Part shown: piece after piece, positions 9,976 through 22,261 of the stretch
Numbering within the stretch: position 1 is the first letter of the stretch
Layout: every line of letters starts with the position of its first letter
NCBI GenBank assembly: GCA_006386115.1
Contig: VFIW01000068.1
Location: 1-64,000 of the forward strand
DNA from: Globisporangium splendens
Lineage: Eukaryota > Oomycota > Peronosporomycetes > Pythiales > Pythiaceae
Length of the DNA: 64,000 nt
Direction of reading: 5' to 3'
Translations under genes and position numbers: made by a program
Notes under the pieces: generated by a model
Database searches by the model: none
The model's input: the letters and a program-made list of their open reading frames with translations, nothing else
What the model was told of the DNA's origin: nothing

Positions 9976-12481
9976 TCACGATTGTTGGGTTTTCTTAATC
10001 GAATCTCGCGCTTCTTGCGTGAGCGGCAGCAACCGAAGCACGCAGTCAATCGGACGGTCGCACACCAAGCAGCCCATCTTGGATCGGAACTGCCGCTTGC
10101 CGCATCGGAAGCAGCAGTAGAAGTGCAGGTATTGACCGTGCACGATGCCGCCATTGCGAGGGTTCTCGCCACAGACAAGACATAACAGGTCTTCCGCTTC
10201 CGTAGCGTTGGCGCCAGGTTTGGCATCTTCAGAGCCATCAATCGATGGTTTCACGTCCTCTGCCTTGCTGGAAGGCTTGACCGCAGCTTGATTCTCCTGC
10301 GATGTGCGAGGACCAGTTCTGTTGCTACGCTGATCAGTGTCTAGCTCCTCTTTCTCTTCTTCTTCGTCGTCTCCATCGTTTTGATCCCTTTCGTTCAATA
10401 TCTGAGCCGCTTCTTCCTCCTCCTTTTCCTCTTCGTCCTCTTCATCCTCCTCATCTTCGTCTTCTTCGTCACTCTCGCCCACGAACGAGTCCATCGTGCC
10501 TCGACGCGAGTCGGTCGAGTTTCGTTTGCGCTTCGCTGCTGGGAGAAACGCGCTTTGGACATGCTGCGGCGTCACTCGTTTCCACACATTCGCCATGTAC
10601 ACATTCGAGCGCCGCGATTCCATTTCAAACGTGTCGACGGCATCCAACAATCGCTTGTAGCGACCAAACTCCTGTTTGTGGAACGGTTTGCGTAATTCCT
10701 TTGCAATGCGGCCCGTAGCATCGCTAAATTCTTTCCGCTTGGCGTCGACAAGGATGCACCAAAAGCGCTTCGCATGCAGCAATTGCCAGTACGCCAACGT
10801 TCGCTAGAGAACATCAAGCACCCATACAGCATCATGAGTACGTAGTACTAGAAGAAGAAGACCCAGTAACAAATATAAACGTACCGCATGACAAACACTG
10901 CCCATCTCGAACGCTCCATGCACTGGCGTCGCCACAAACATACTTTTCCGAAGCCTAACAACCAGACAACTACGACATCAGCTACACTATTACAGAGCTC
11001 ATCATCAATCAAACTACGCACCGTTGCATCCAGTTTTCTCGATACAATTCCGTCGCATCGCAGGCGACGCCGCCGAGGTGCGCACTGAACGTGGCCATGT
11101 GGTTCTGACGATTACAGGCGTCGCATTCCTGCTGGGCGTCACATCGCGATGTGCGGAAGGACGAGGCCGTTTTCAAGCACGCCACCATATCATCGGGCCA
11201 CGCCACGCTTCCGCGCAACGTGTCGCGTCTCGAACAAATCGCACGCTCAATCTGTAGCAGATGAACAATTCCATGAGCCATTTAGTATACAACACGCGAG
11301 AGTGGCTTTTAGCAACAGCATTCACGTACGTGATGGATGGCTTCCTTGTACAATTGATACTGGATGTTCGACTGCCGTCTGCGCATCTTGTTGTCCAAGT
11401 CGGCGTCGATGATGCATTCTTCGATGTACTCCAGGTAGATGGCGAACCATTCGCTCGGTTCACGGGTCTGCTGCGCGGCTCGCATGGCGGCAAAATCCTG
11501 CTCGTCGTCCTCCACGTCGTCGTCACTGCCGGATTCGACGCTGATGACGCCATTCTCGTCGTCGTCCATGTACTCGACTTCGTTGTCACCGACGATGAAC
11601 TCGTCCAGATCGTCGTCGCCATCGGCGTGACGTCCTTCGCGTTCCACTTCCTTCCGCGTCAAGCTTTGGCGCTTCTGGCGCCGTCCAGATTTGCTCGCAA
11701 AGAAGCCATCTTCGCGGTCGTCGATCTCATCATCATCATCATCATCTTCAAAGTCGTCATCGTCTGTGTCTCGAGCATTCGCTTTTCGCTTTTTGCTACT
11801 GTCGTTGGTGATATTATCCAAACAGTTGTCCAGTGATAAATACTCGAGCTTTCGCGCACTCGACTGTTCGACTTCCTTTTCCTGACGTCTCCGTTCAATG
11901 CGCGAGCTCCGTCGCGATGCGCTTCTCCCAGGCGTCACATCGACAGATGTACGACGATCGAGCGTAGGCGTCGCGGTCGCTCCAAAGCTTCTCCTTCTAT
12001 CCTCCTTCGCTTCTTCTTGCTCATGCTCATCGTCGTCATCGTCGTCAGTGTCGTTGATAGTCAGTCGGCGGTTCTTCTTGCTCACACTGCCATCCAGAGG
12101 CGTGGCGTTGGCACCCATCTGAATAATCTCCACTTCATCATCATCGTCTTCTTCCTCTGAATCTGCGCGACGCGCATCACGTGCACGGGCATCATCGTTG
12201 TCATCGTCATCACGTCGAGGCGAGAGCACCCTTCGCTGTTTCGCCGGCGGTGGCGTCACATTCGTCATGCCTGCAGGAGCACGCTGTTGCTCTTCGTCGT
12301 CGTCGTCTTCGTCCATGATCGCCGACGTGCGGTTGCGCTTCCGCGACTGAGGGGTGATAACCATCACCTCCTCTTCGTCGGACTCGGACGACGACTCGCC
12401 ATCGATCACCACTTCGTTGCGGTTGTGGGTGGGGGTCGCTGCATTCCTTCCAAAGTGCGTCAAGATCGACGGCGGCGCCAT
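9976..12481 (-). CDS. Acidic nuclear protein with C-terminal Cys-rich (RING-like) domain
   Basis: Three exons (12481-11330, 11251-11018, 10803-9976) give 737 residues. The N-terminal 300 residues are a chain of Asp/Glu/Ser blocks and Arg/Lys-rich segments, as in chromatin or nucleolar proteins. Then come DEFIVGDNEVEY and EWFAIYLEYIEECII, which resemble the start of the DUF4211 family (tentative). Exon 2 carries two CxxC-type pairs (CDAQQECDAC). The last 60 residues hold CLVCGENPRNGG, a His, then CCFRCGKRQFRSKMGC and CDRP, a RING-like zinc pattern similar to the MDM2-type C-terminal RING. The exon 2 donor is uncertain: the better-looking GTGCGT site breaks the frame, while GTAGTT four bases downstream keeps it. 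E3 ligase activity is inference. Confidence 0.65.
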
Positions 12482-13109
12482 GGTGAGGGTCAATTTAATT
12501 AAATACGAAGCGCGCGCACACACAGTCACACACGCGCGGACGCTTTGATGGTTTTGGATGGCGGGAGCTCCTGAGGATTCGTAGCTTTTCCCGCGTATTT
12601 TTTTGGCGCCAACCATCAACAGTCAGACAATCCCCAAAACAAAACAAAGCAAGGAACAATCCCGTATGTTCCGAGTTGAAATCCTCTAAATTAGGGACTG
12701 TTGATGTAGCCATTTCGCTGAACGAGCGAGCATTTCATCAGTTCATGAGAACGTGCATGCATGTACCTGCTGCCAGGACGTCAGTGCAAGAAAGAACAAA
12801 TGGCTGGCATGCTCTCCCGTAAGCATTGCACATGAGCTCTATGGATGAGTCTTTAGTAGTTATAAGACCGAGTTGACTGCCTCGCATGCTGAGCAGGATC
12901 CTCGCGTTCTTATCCGTCCTATCTGATGTTGTTGAGGCATGCTCTGTTGTGTGTCGCCGCTGGTGGAAACCTCGAGTCACCCCAATTGTCTGCCTCACTA
13001 CAGAACTATCGTCAAACGACGGAGAAGAGAAGTTTTCGAGACAAGTGCAACGCGTTTGCGTGGAAGCGTAAGGGTGTTGACCCCCATCGCCGTGAAACCA
13101 AGAGAGAAA
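12482..13109. other. Divergent promoter region
   Basis: This 628-nt gap lies between the start of the acidic nuclear protein (-) and the thrombospondin-repeat pseudogene (+). Small ORFs here have no domain content. Confidence 0.45.
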
Positions 13110-14697
13110 ATGAATGGAATACGCTATGTGGTGCTGCCTGTGCTCGCCGCGACTGCGATGCTGCAGCCATCCAGCGTGTCCGGTGCAGCCGCTGCCGTGG
13201 CAGTGAATGTCGACTGTGTCCTCAGTGCGTGGGGACCCTACTCTGCCTGTGATGAGTCGACCATGAAGCAAACGCGTACTCGAACGATCGTTGTCGCGCA
13301 GAAGGGGAAAGGACGTGCGTGTGGTGTGCTCGTCGAGTCGGTCAAGTGTAAACCGATCAGTTGTGTCGTCAGTGCATGGGGCACGTACGGAAACTGTGAC
13401 GCAGCCGGTTACAAGACCCGCACACGGACGGTGACCACCGAGCCAATGTACGGCGGCACCAAGTGCCCCGTGCTCTCTGAATCCATCAAGTGCAAGCCCG
13501 TGAACTGTGTGGTCTCGAAATGGAGCGCATGGAGCGAGTGTGCATTGAAGGACGGCAAGAAGACGTCGACACGAACGATCCTAGTCCAGCCCTTTGACGG
13601 CGGCACCGAGTGTCCAGCGCTCGAGCAAGTCGATTACTGCGCCAAAGTGGACTGCAAGCTCAGTGCGTGGGATGCGTGGACGGAATGCGACGTGAACACT
13701 GGTGCCAAGACGCGAAAGCGCACGATTACAACGCGGCCCAAGTACGGTGGGAAGGAGTGTGATGAGCTGGGAGAAGTCGATTACTGCAGCAAGATTGACT
13801 GCGAGATGAGCGAGTGGAGTGAGTGGTCGACATGCAACCACGCCACGGGCAACAAGACGCGCACGCGAACGATCAACGTCCAAGTAAATACGGTGGTGAA
13901 GCCTGCGGCGCGCTCATTGAGACACCCATGTGCGATCCGATCCCATGCGTCGTGAGCAATTGGACCGGCTGGTCAGAATGTGACATTGACGATGGCTCAA
14001 CGCGCCGCAGTCGCGAGATCGTCGTGCAGCCGATGTACGGAGCGCCTGAGTGTCCGACCTTGGAAGAGGTCAACTATTGCACGAAGCAGAACTGCGAAGT
14101 GAACGGTGGGGCGAGTGGTCTGCGTGCGACCACTCGACTGGGAACAAGACCCGTGGCCGCACGATCAAGGTTCACACTGCGTTTGGCGGGAGTGCATGTC
14201 CTGCGTTGACGGAACACGCTAGTTGCGGCGCGGTTGACTGTGAGATCGGCGACTGGAGTGGCTGGTCTGGATGCAACCCGTCTGGGTACAAGCGAAGCCG
14301 CACCAAGCATGCAGTTACGTACCCAATGTACGGCGGGGCAGCTTGTGGTCCGCAGCTTGAGGAGGAGAGTTGCAAGGTGGATTGCGTACTCACCGAATGG
14401 AGCGACTGGTCTGGGTGCAATTACCAAACAGGCTTGAAGACGCGAGCGAGGCAAGTGGCCGTGTTTCCCGAGTTCAATGGCACGACGTGTGGTGCCCTCA
14501 CGCAAAGCGAAGCCTGTGACAAAGAGGACTGCACCGTGGCCGAGTGGAGCGCGTGGTAGGGATGTTCCCAGAAGACGAGCAAGTGAGATCATTACCGCGA
14601 GATCACGCGCTACGCTGCATACGGCGGCGAGTCGTGTCCTGCGAAAGCCGAGGATGAGGCATGTAATCCGTTCGAAGATAAGGAAATTTCAGAATAA
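13110..14697 (+). pseudogene. Thrombospondin type 1 repeat secreted protein, disrupted
   Basis: The ATG at 13110 opens a good signal peptide (hydrophobic core, then SVSGAAAA). About ten TSP1-like units of 50-55 residues follow, each with a VxCxxSxW..W..C opening, a TRTRT-like basic strand and a YGG..C segment. Such repeats make up secreted adhesives of oomycete zoospores and cysts (PcVsv1 of Phytophthora cinnamomi is the known example). The frame is broken four times: a 1-nt loss near 13882 (the expected basic-YGG register shifts), another 1-nt loss near 14105, an in-frame TAG at 14557-14559 and a TGA about 30 nt later, after which the repeat continues to 14697. No GT-AG pair repairs these. 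The first five repeats (to about 13880) remain open and could still give a short secreted protein. It is either a recent pseudogene or a set of base-call errors. Confidence 0.8.
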
Positions 14698-14816
14698 TGA
14701 GTGCCTTCAGGTCTGTAGCACCTGTAAGAGGCAACAGTAAGCATCAACTCGCGTGAGAATAATAAGCATATAATTCATATCACACTTTTGACACGGAGAC
14801 ATTTTGCTCGGTCTCT

Positions 14817-16602
14817 CTAGAAGTCCACAAAGCTCGAGTTCGTCGAGCTCCCCCACATGAGCGGGTATCCTGCGTCTTCAAGTCGCTTCTTGAGCTCAAG
14901 CCCGTGGTCGTAGGACTGCGTCTCGACCACACACTTGACGGCGACGTTCGAGACACTCGCGTGCACCCACGCGCGCTCGTGGTAGATATCCTTCACGCTT
15001 ACACCGCATTCCCAGAGCAAATTCGCCAGCTGCGCAATGCCACCGGGGCGGTCACTCACCGTTGCAACAAAGCGAACAAGACGGCCGTCAGCGGCAAGTC
15101 CTCGCTCGATCACACGACCCAGCACAGGAACATCGATATTACCACCACACAACGGCAGCACCACGCGCTTGCCCTTGAGTTCTGGGAGCTTGTTGTCGAT
15201 CAACGCAGCCAGAGAGCACGCACCGCCACCTTCGACGACCACTTTCTCCTTCTCGACCAAGCGCAACACACTCAGCGCAATCGCTCGCTCGCTGACCGTC
15301 ACGATCTGATCCACACGGTTTCTTGCGATCTCAAACGCATTCGCGCCAACGCAAGGCACAGCGAGACCGTCTGCAAGCGTCGGCGACGTTGGGACATTGA
15401 TGGGGTGACCAGCTTCCATTGCTCCCGTGAAACTGGCGCACAGCTCAGGTTCCACACCCTGCACCACACAAGAATGGCAGCATCAAAAGAAGCGTTGCCA
15501 AAACGTAAGTACGCTGATATGCACGCAGTAACAGCCATGCACGCGAGCAAGACGAGAAAACTTACGATCACTTTAACTTTTGGCGCGAGTGTTTTCACAG
15601 CAAGCGCGATGCCGGCGATCAAACCACCGCCACCAACTGGTACCACGATAGCGTCCACGTTTGGCACCTGGTTAAGGATCTCAATGCCCATCGTACCAGC
15701 GCCAGCGATGATATCTGGGTGGTCAAAGCCATTAATGTAGGCAAGACCCTGCAAGTCAAACAACGCAGCATAGCGATAAACATAAGCATAAGGTCCACAC
15801 ACCAGACCTAGGATATGGCAAGCACGTACCTCATCGCGAGCATATTCGTCGGCTTTTTCGCGAGCTTCGAGGATGTGCGAGCCATGCAGGATCACGCGTG
15901 CACCAAGTTCTTGGCAGCTTGTGATCTTCGTCAATGGCGCAATGTTGGGCATGACGCAGGTGACAGGGATTCCCAACAACTTGCCATGGTATGCGAGTGC
16001 AAGTGCGTGGTTTCCTGCCGAAGCAGCGACGACGCCAATTCGCTTTTGCTCGTCCGTTAACTGCAGCAACGCATTGCGCGCACCACGTTCCTTAAAGCTG
16101 TGATTATAGACCGGGTGTGAGTTTTTTCTTGCAATCACTACGCCATACGTATTATCAATTTTCATTTACCTGCCGGTCATTTGACGGTAATCCTTCTTCA
16201 AAAAGATCTCGTACCCCATTCGTTTCGACAGCATTGGTGAGTACTTGCACGACGTCTGCTCAATTCCTATTCAAACACATCACACAGCAAACTCAGCATC
16301 TTGTCCTCCAAACTCCATCGTATCCATACAAAACACATACCATCGCGGATGCGGAAACTCGCCGTACTCACATCTTCAAACGATACGGGATCTACAGTTC
16401 GCCATCACAATCCATTTCCGCACATCAGCATCATATCACAGCATCAAGCATTCGCATCAATCGGATGCGTTCAACACGCACACGCACCATCAAGGGTCGC
16501 AGCGGGCGGAGTCGCCGTCGTGGACATCGTGCGCGCTGCATGTCGGATCGCCGACTGGCGGCGTAGGAAGGTGCTGGTGAGCAGCGCGCGTTTCGTCAGC
16601 AT
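14817..16602 (-). CDS. Threonine deaminase (threonine dehydratase), biosynthetic type
   Basis: Six exons (16602-16488, 16391-16341, 16266-16170, 16097-15830, 15748-15566, 15458-14817) close exactly to 451 residues. This PLP enzyme converts L-threonine to 2-oxobutanoate, the first step of isoleucine synthesis. Seen directly: the PLP-lysine motif GSFKERGARN spliced across exons 3-4 (Lys about 90), AASAGNHA, the phosphate-binding glycine loop VPVGGGGL, and CGGN near the end of the catalytic domain. A single ACT-like regulatory domain of about 80 residues follows (VRFVATVSDRPGGIAQLANLL). The N-terminal ~25 residues are Arg/Ser/Ala-rich with almost no acids, fitting a mitochondrial presequence; a second Met at about residue 26 could start a cytosolic form. 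Confidence 0.93.
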
Positions 16603-17041
16603 CTTGAGGGGAGAGCGCAAATCCGGAAATGACGAGCGGGACCCACGGACAGATCCTTGGATGAGCAGCACCCTCCACGAAGGCGTCGTGACGGAGCGAA
16701 CGAATGGCGGAATATGGACAAATCCCTCCCGCACATTCATTCCATCATTCCGAATGATATGATGAGTGCATGCAAGTTGCAGTTGAATAGAAGGTCCCTT
16801 GCCCCTCCCATTGAGCAACTTTCTCTTTGCATGTGACAAGCATCCAGCCACTCACAGTCGTGCTCTTTGGTGCGCGTCACGCTTTTTCCTTGTGAAACGT
16901 GATCTGGTTCACCAAGTTGGAGTTGCTGTTTCAGGGGGTGAGAGCCTTTCACAGCATGCTGTTTGAGAGGTTTCTGGCCGGAAAGGTCGTCATCTAATGC
17001 GAGGTTCAACTAACGGTCTTTTGGCGCATTGCTGCCGCAGA
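16603..17041. other. Bidirectional promoter region
   Basis: A 439-nt gap lies between the divergently transcribed threonine deaminase and EF-hand genes. No coding signal is seen. The EF-hand frame stays open upstream to an ATG at 16997, so the last 45 nt may be coding. Confidence 0.5.
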
Positions 17042-20000
17042 ATGCAAGCCGAGCGCGAGCCGAGCGCGAGCATGTTGAAGCGCATCGTGAAGGAGGCGAC
17101 GAAGGCGGCGAGCAGCAGCGGCACCGAGTCGAGTCGTAAGCAAAAGAGACGAGAGTCTGCTGCGCGTAGGCGGAAAGCGGACTCGAGCAGCGACGCCGAG
17201 GTGGAGACGCACAAGCGACGCGCACGGCGAAAGGACGATAGTGACGTGGAAGATGATGCGAGTAGTGACGGTAGTGCGTATGTGCGCCAGAAGACGACGA
17301 CCAAGAAGAAGAAGAAGAAGCGACAGGGTGCGAACAGCAGTAGCGGAGAGGACAACAATGGAGGTGATCGCCGCAACAATGCAGGAGGGACGACGTCATC
17401 GACCGATACACCACGGACCACGAAAAATACAAATCGGTTTACGAAGAACCTGCAGAATAAACTCAAGCGCATGTGGAATGCCGGTGAGATGAAGCGCACG
17501 CCTTTGTTGGAGATCACGACGATCGAAGCAGTGTATAGCGCGATGCATGGGAAGGACAAGAAGCGAGCGTGCGCAGAGCTCCTCGGGATGTTTGCGCGGT
17601 ACGACAAAGAGGAAACGGGACGGATCGGTGACGCGCGGTTCACGAAATGCATCACGGAAGTGGGGATCCATTTCAAGAAGAGCAGCGAATGCGATGCTTT
17701 GGTGCATTGCTTTTCCAGTAATGCGAAGGGTGCAGATGACGACGACGAAAGCGCGGGAAGCAGCAGCGAGGCGACCCGAAAGAGACCCAAAATGGTCGAC
17801 TACATAGCGTTCACGGACTTTGCGTGCAACGTTCGAGACTCGGAGAAGCTCAGTACGATCGCCGACAAGCTGCGCAATGTCATCGCGAACTACGACGATA
17901 AACACAACCAGAGTACATCGGAGCCGTACAACATCTTTGTGGATCTCAAAAAGCTTGATAAGAAGAAGCTGCAATGGATACCGTCCGAACAGTTTTCAGC
18001 CTTTGTAGAAGAGCATGAGTGTCCAGTGTTCAAATTGTCGGGTAAAGACATTCAAGCGTTAGTGGAGCGGTTCGAGTACGAGTATGGGAAAGAAGAGCTT
18101 GGCGTTGATTATAAACAGTTTGCGCAATGGTTGCAGCCTATGTTGCATTTAGACATCAAGGAGCTGCATCGACGCGTGCAAGAGCTTGTGGTGAAAGCAC
18201 ACGACCGTGGTGGTTGGGATTTAGTGGAGATGTTTGAAGCGATGGATGAAGATGGCGATGGTGAAGTGAGCGGGCTGGAGTTAAAAGAAGCGCTCTTAGA
18301 GATGGGACTGCCTCTCACCGACGCACAAATACGATGTCTAGTCGAAGAGTATGACACGGATGGTGATGGAAGAATTCGGTATGAAGAGTTCACGTCGCTT
18401 TTTTCGTCGTTGACAAAGAAAAAACAGTCATCATCAACAACGAAACGACAAGCGAATAAGAAGGATGTGAGTGAAAGCGATACGGACAGTGACAACAAGC
18501 GAGGCAAAGGGCAACGGAAGAAGAAAAACAATCGCAAAAATACATTTAGCTGGGATATTAGTAAAGCATTTGCGAGGAAGCAGTCTGTGAAGGGTGGTCC
18601 AAGTGCAACAACAAACAACAACAAGAAATCCACACTTAGAAAGGGAATCCATCTCCCGCAGAGTCCTCAGAAGACGAATCTTTGAAGCAAAAGAGCAAGA
18701 AAAAGATTGCATCAAGTGACGACGACAGCGAAACAGATAAGAAGAAGGTTCCACGGAAAAACCCGAGTACGAAGAAACAAAACGCGTCTTCTGACTCAGA
18801 TGCAAGTGAGCCCGATAATCGAAGAAGCGTCCGGACCAAATCGAGCTCAAAGGTAAAGAAAAGTGCGCGGTCGGAAGAACCATCTTCCACTGAAACAGAA
18901 GATGACAGTCGCACCAAGGTTCAGCATACTGTGCGAAAAGCGAAAACGAAACAAGCAACTGCCAAAGCCGACGACGAAGCAAAAGAATCTTCCCCGTCTG
19001 AATCATCTTCGGCAACGGCGCGGAAGAAAAAGCGTGCTGCTTCGAACAGTAGGCAAAGAAATGAACGACAAATATCTATTGTCTCTGACCACTCGCATCG
19101 CAGTAAAGGACGGTCTCGCTCTCGACATCTCTTTTTGTCAACTGCCTCACCTGTACGCTCAAAACACCGGAGCTCATCAAGGGACCACACGAGAAGCCGT
19201 CGCCTAACCAAATCAAATCTTCGCGCAGCCACTGGTAAAACCGAACAAAGGGGTTTAAGTTCGTCCGCTGAATCCGACAACAGCAACAGTTCTCAGTCGT
19301 CAGGACTCGACATGAAACAACTTCGAAGAATTAAGAAAGGGTTGCACACTCGTGGGTGAGATGAAGGCGATCAAGTTGTGGATGGCGACACTGAAGAGGA
19401 ATGTGGCTGCGAGGATCAAGTCAGAAGCCACTCAGACCGAGAATATGACAAATATTTGAAACGATCGTTGCGCCGAGCGTTTGATTTCTTTGACTTGGAT
19501 CAGAGTGACACTATCGAGAAAAAGGAGCTCAGCCACGTTCTCCGAGCTCTGGGACACGAGTTCACAACAGATGAACTTGATGCAGAGATGGCGCGGGCTG
19601 ATCTTGACCAAAATGGCCGACTCGACTTTCAAGAGTTCGTCGCTTTTGTGAAGCGACAGTTTGTTCAAAAGCAATTCTTGCTTTCAAAGCAGCGAGAGAT
19701 GGAAATTCGCCAGGCATTTCAGTCCCTCGACAACGACGAAAATGATGTGTTGGATGAGAAAGAATTTGAGTATTTGATTTACAAGGTTCTCGGTGTCGAA
19801 CTGTCGGTCGAGGAGCAAGATGCGCTGTTGGGTTTTGTAGATGAGAATGGCGACGGAAACGTCAACGAAGATGAGTTCATCGCATTCATGAAAGTCATGG
19901 AAGAGTTTTGCAAAACCCAAGGAGGCAAAGCGAAGTGGAGTCGATTCTTGGCAAGTCTAGACGGCACCTCCAAGTTGACACTTTCAGCAATGAAGAAATT

Positions 20001-21876
20001 GGTTCGAGGAGCTCCGATTGATTTGGACAAGAATCTGCTTATGTTTTTCGGCGTTCCAACCAATTTTCGTCCCGCAATCTCATCTGCGTCTACGTGCCGC
20101 GCTTTGCAAGACAACACGTTGGAGCGAGCTCTTTCCTCTCCATCGCCTCAAATGACTGTCGCTCTCGCACAGGATCCGACCCAAAAAGTGCCAGACAAGA
20201 AAGATAGGGCAAGATTCGCTCTCACTGCGAAAAAAGACGATGATGCCAGTGATGAGATCTTTCTGTTGCAGCAGGTCGAGAGTTGGCAGTCACACACAGT
20301 GGTATCGCTGAAGCGAGCAGCTGGAGTACCAAAACCATTTGACACTCGTGAAGAAGATGTCCTGAAGCGCTGCGCTCATGTCTGCTTGTTCCAAGAGCAA
20401 GAGGAGATGCATGCAAAACTGGCAAAGAACAGGCGAAAGAAAGAGCACAAACGACGTGCGGCTGGAGGAGGTACTGTTATTGGGAATGTTCGCGAGATAC
20501 CAGTGTTTTGGCATCCAGGGGAAGAAGACGTTTGGGAATTTTCAAAGAAAGCAACAAAACAAGACAAGCACAAGTTTTTGGTTCGAACCGACACTGTCAA
20601 CGATCATTTGTACCTGCTAGTGGAGTTTACCGTGCATCTGCGCATGGCAAAGCGCGAAAAAAGGAGGAAAGGAAGGAGAAAGCACACAGCGAGTGATCGC
20701 GCGCGAGAAGCAACAGCAGACGATGAAGATGCCAGGTCTGAGACACGTGAGATGGTGTGTTGCTGGTGCAAGATACCAATTCGAACTCTACTCGCGAGAC
20801 GTGCAGACGTATTTCGGGTTCAGCAAAAGTTATGGGGAGGAACAGCGCATACCCCTGTTGACATTGAACATGATGAGATTCTTCGACGACGAACCGGGTG
20901 GAGAGCACTGACGAACGCCTTCAAGAAACCGTCGCCACCTGCGATGGGCATCAAAAGCGTGCCTGTTGATAAACTGCCAGAGGAATTGCAAAAGTGTATC
21001 GTGAAGATGCCGCCAACGATCATTGCGCCATTCGTTTCACTTCCGATTATCGCCGAGTACATGACGTTGATGAACGGAATGCTTTCGATCATCTCGAATT
21101 CATCCGCAGGTGAGCCGGAGTTTCTTCTTTCGTATGTAATTATTGCCAGGGCAGGGGTGTGCTAATCTTGTTTTGTGTCCTACGCTAGGCGTTGCGTGTG
21201 AGCCAGTGCTAAAGATCTTGCCGCGAATCATTGGTGACCATGAGGCTTTATCTATTTTTCGGCGTGCTTTCGACATGGAGATGCTGTCGTTGAAGTCGAC
21301 AGAGGTACACCGCCAAGGTGCCGTTTCAGCATCGTGTCAGTGTTAACTAACTCTTATCCTTGTTGCTCGTGTTCTTCTTTTGCGAATACCATGAGCAGGA
21401 TCGTCAAACAAAGTTTCAGGATCTGGTTCTTCGAATGTGGCCATCACAGGTTCACTGGCGAGAGAATCTGCCGTCGTCTGTGCTGCTTCAAAGTACTGCG
21501 ATCAATCCAGCAGCGTCGAGAAGGTTTTCTGTTCCGGGACTCGCGCCTAAACCTGCTCAACCGTTGTTGTCACCGTCGGCATCCTCCCGAGTGCTGGCCA
21601 AACCAAATAGAGCAAATGGTGGGCGATCTGTTTCCGTCGTCTCGTCGTCTCCAGCAATGGATGTGCGCACGAAGTTGCTCCAGATCTCTGCCCAAGGGTA
21701 CGTTTCTTCTTCCAATAGACCATTGTACTATTACTGCTGTTTGCAAATTGCTTACAGTTGTGGTTTCCACTTGCTAAACGAACGAAAACCTGCTCAGCAA
21801 ACTACGTTTCCAAGACATGCGCATTGCGTCCACACCATTCCACGTTCGCGAAGTGGCATTTGAGCGGATGCTGTAA
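17042..21876 (+). CDS. Large multi-EF-hand protein, possibly nephrocystin-4-like
   Basis: Six exons close to about 1480 residues: 17042-18586, 18640-19355, 19425-21109, 21189-21304, 21396-21697, 21798-21876. Two apparent breaks (stops at 18684 and 19359) are removed by small introns of 53 nt (18587-18639) and 69 nt (19356-19424) with frame-preserving GT..AG ends. The N-terminus is Lys/Ser/Asp-rich. EF-hand loops are clear: DEDGDGEVSGLE and DTDGDGRIRYEE in exon 1; DLDQSDTIEKKE, DLDQNGRLDFQE and DENGDGNVNEDE in exon 3, with a degenerate loop between. After the EF-hands come a long Arg/Lys segment and a beta-rich stretch (FWHPGEEDVWEFSKK, then VCCWCKIPI) that recalls C2-like parts of NPHP4, a ciliary transition-zone protein. 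That resemblance is from memory and weak. The start is uncertain: an in-frame ATG at 16997 adds 15 residues. Confidence 0.65.
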
Positions 21877-22261
21877 CAGCACCCCCAACGTTGGGCTCGA
21901 GCGAGCCTGCATGCATCCAGAATGGCATTGCTATCCTGCCATTATCCAGCACTCTTTGTTTGCGTGTAGCGATGAAGTTCCTCGCACTCGAATTGCTGAT
22001 CCTCCGAGAAAGGATGTGTTGAAGTTCAAGACTGATGGTCTTTTTGATTGGCATCGTGAAAAGGTTTCTTCTTGTCTCTGATTGGCAGAAATGATGTGCG
22101 TGCGGGAATCAGATTGGTGGAAACCATCCACCGTCCGTTGAGCGGACCGCTCGCCTCCGACAATCTCGTCCGCTCCACCAACGTGGTGGGTGACGCCGTG
22201 GGGAGCACGAGCATTGCGTCACTTGATCATTTCCCTCGTCCGCACACGCAGCCGCAGTACG

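Noticed and set aside
13860..14600. Introns as an explanation for the breaks in the thrombospondin-repeat gene
   Set aside because: Repeat alignment shows single-base losses with the flanking repeat text contiguous, leaving no room for introns.
18640..19424. Frameshift plus nonsense in the EF-hand gene
   Set aside because: Both are resolved by frame-preserving introns 18587-18639 and 19356-19424.
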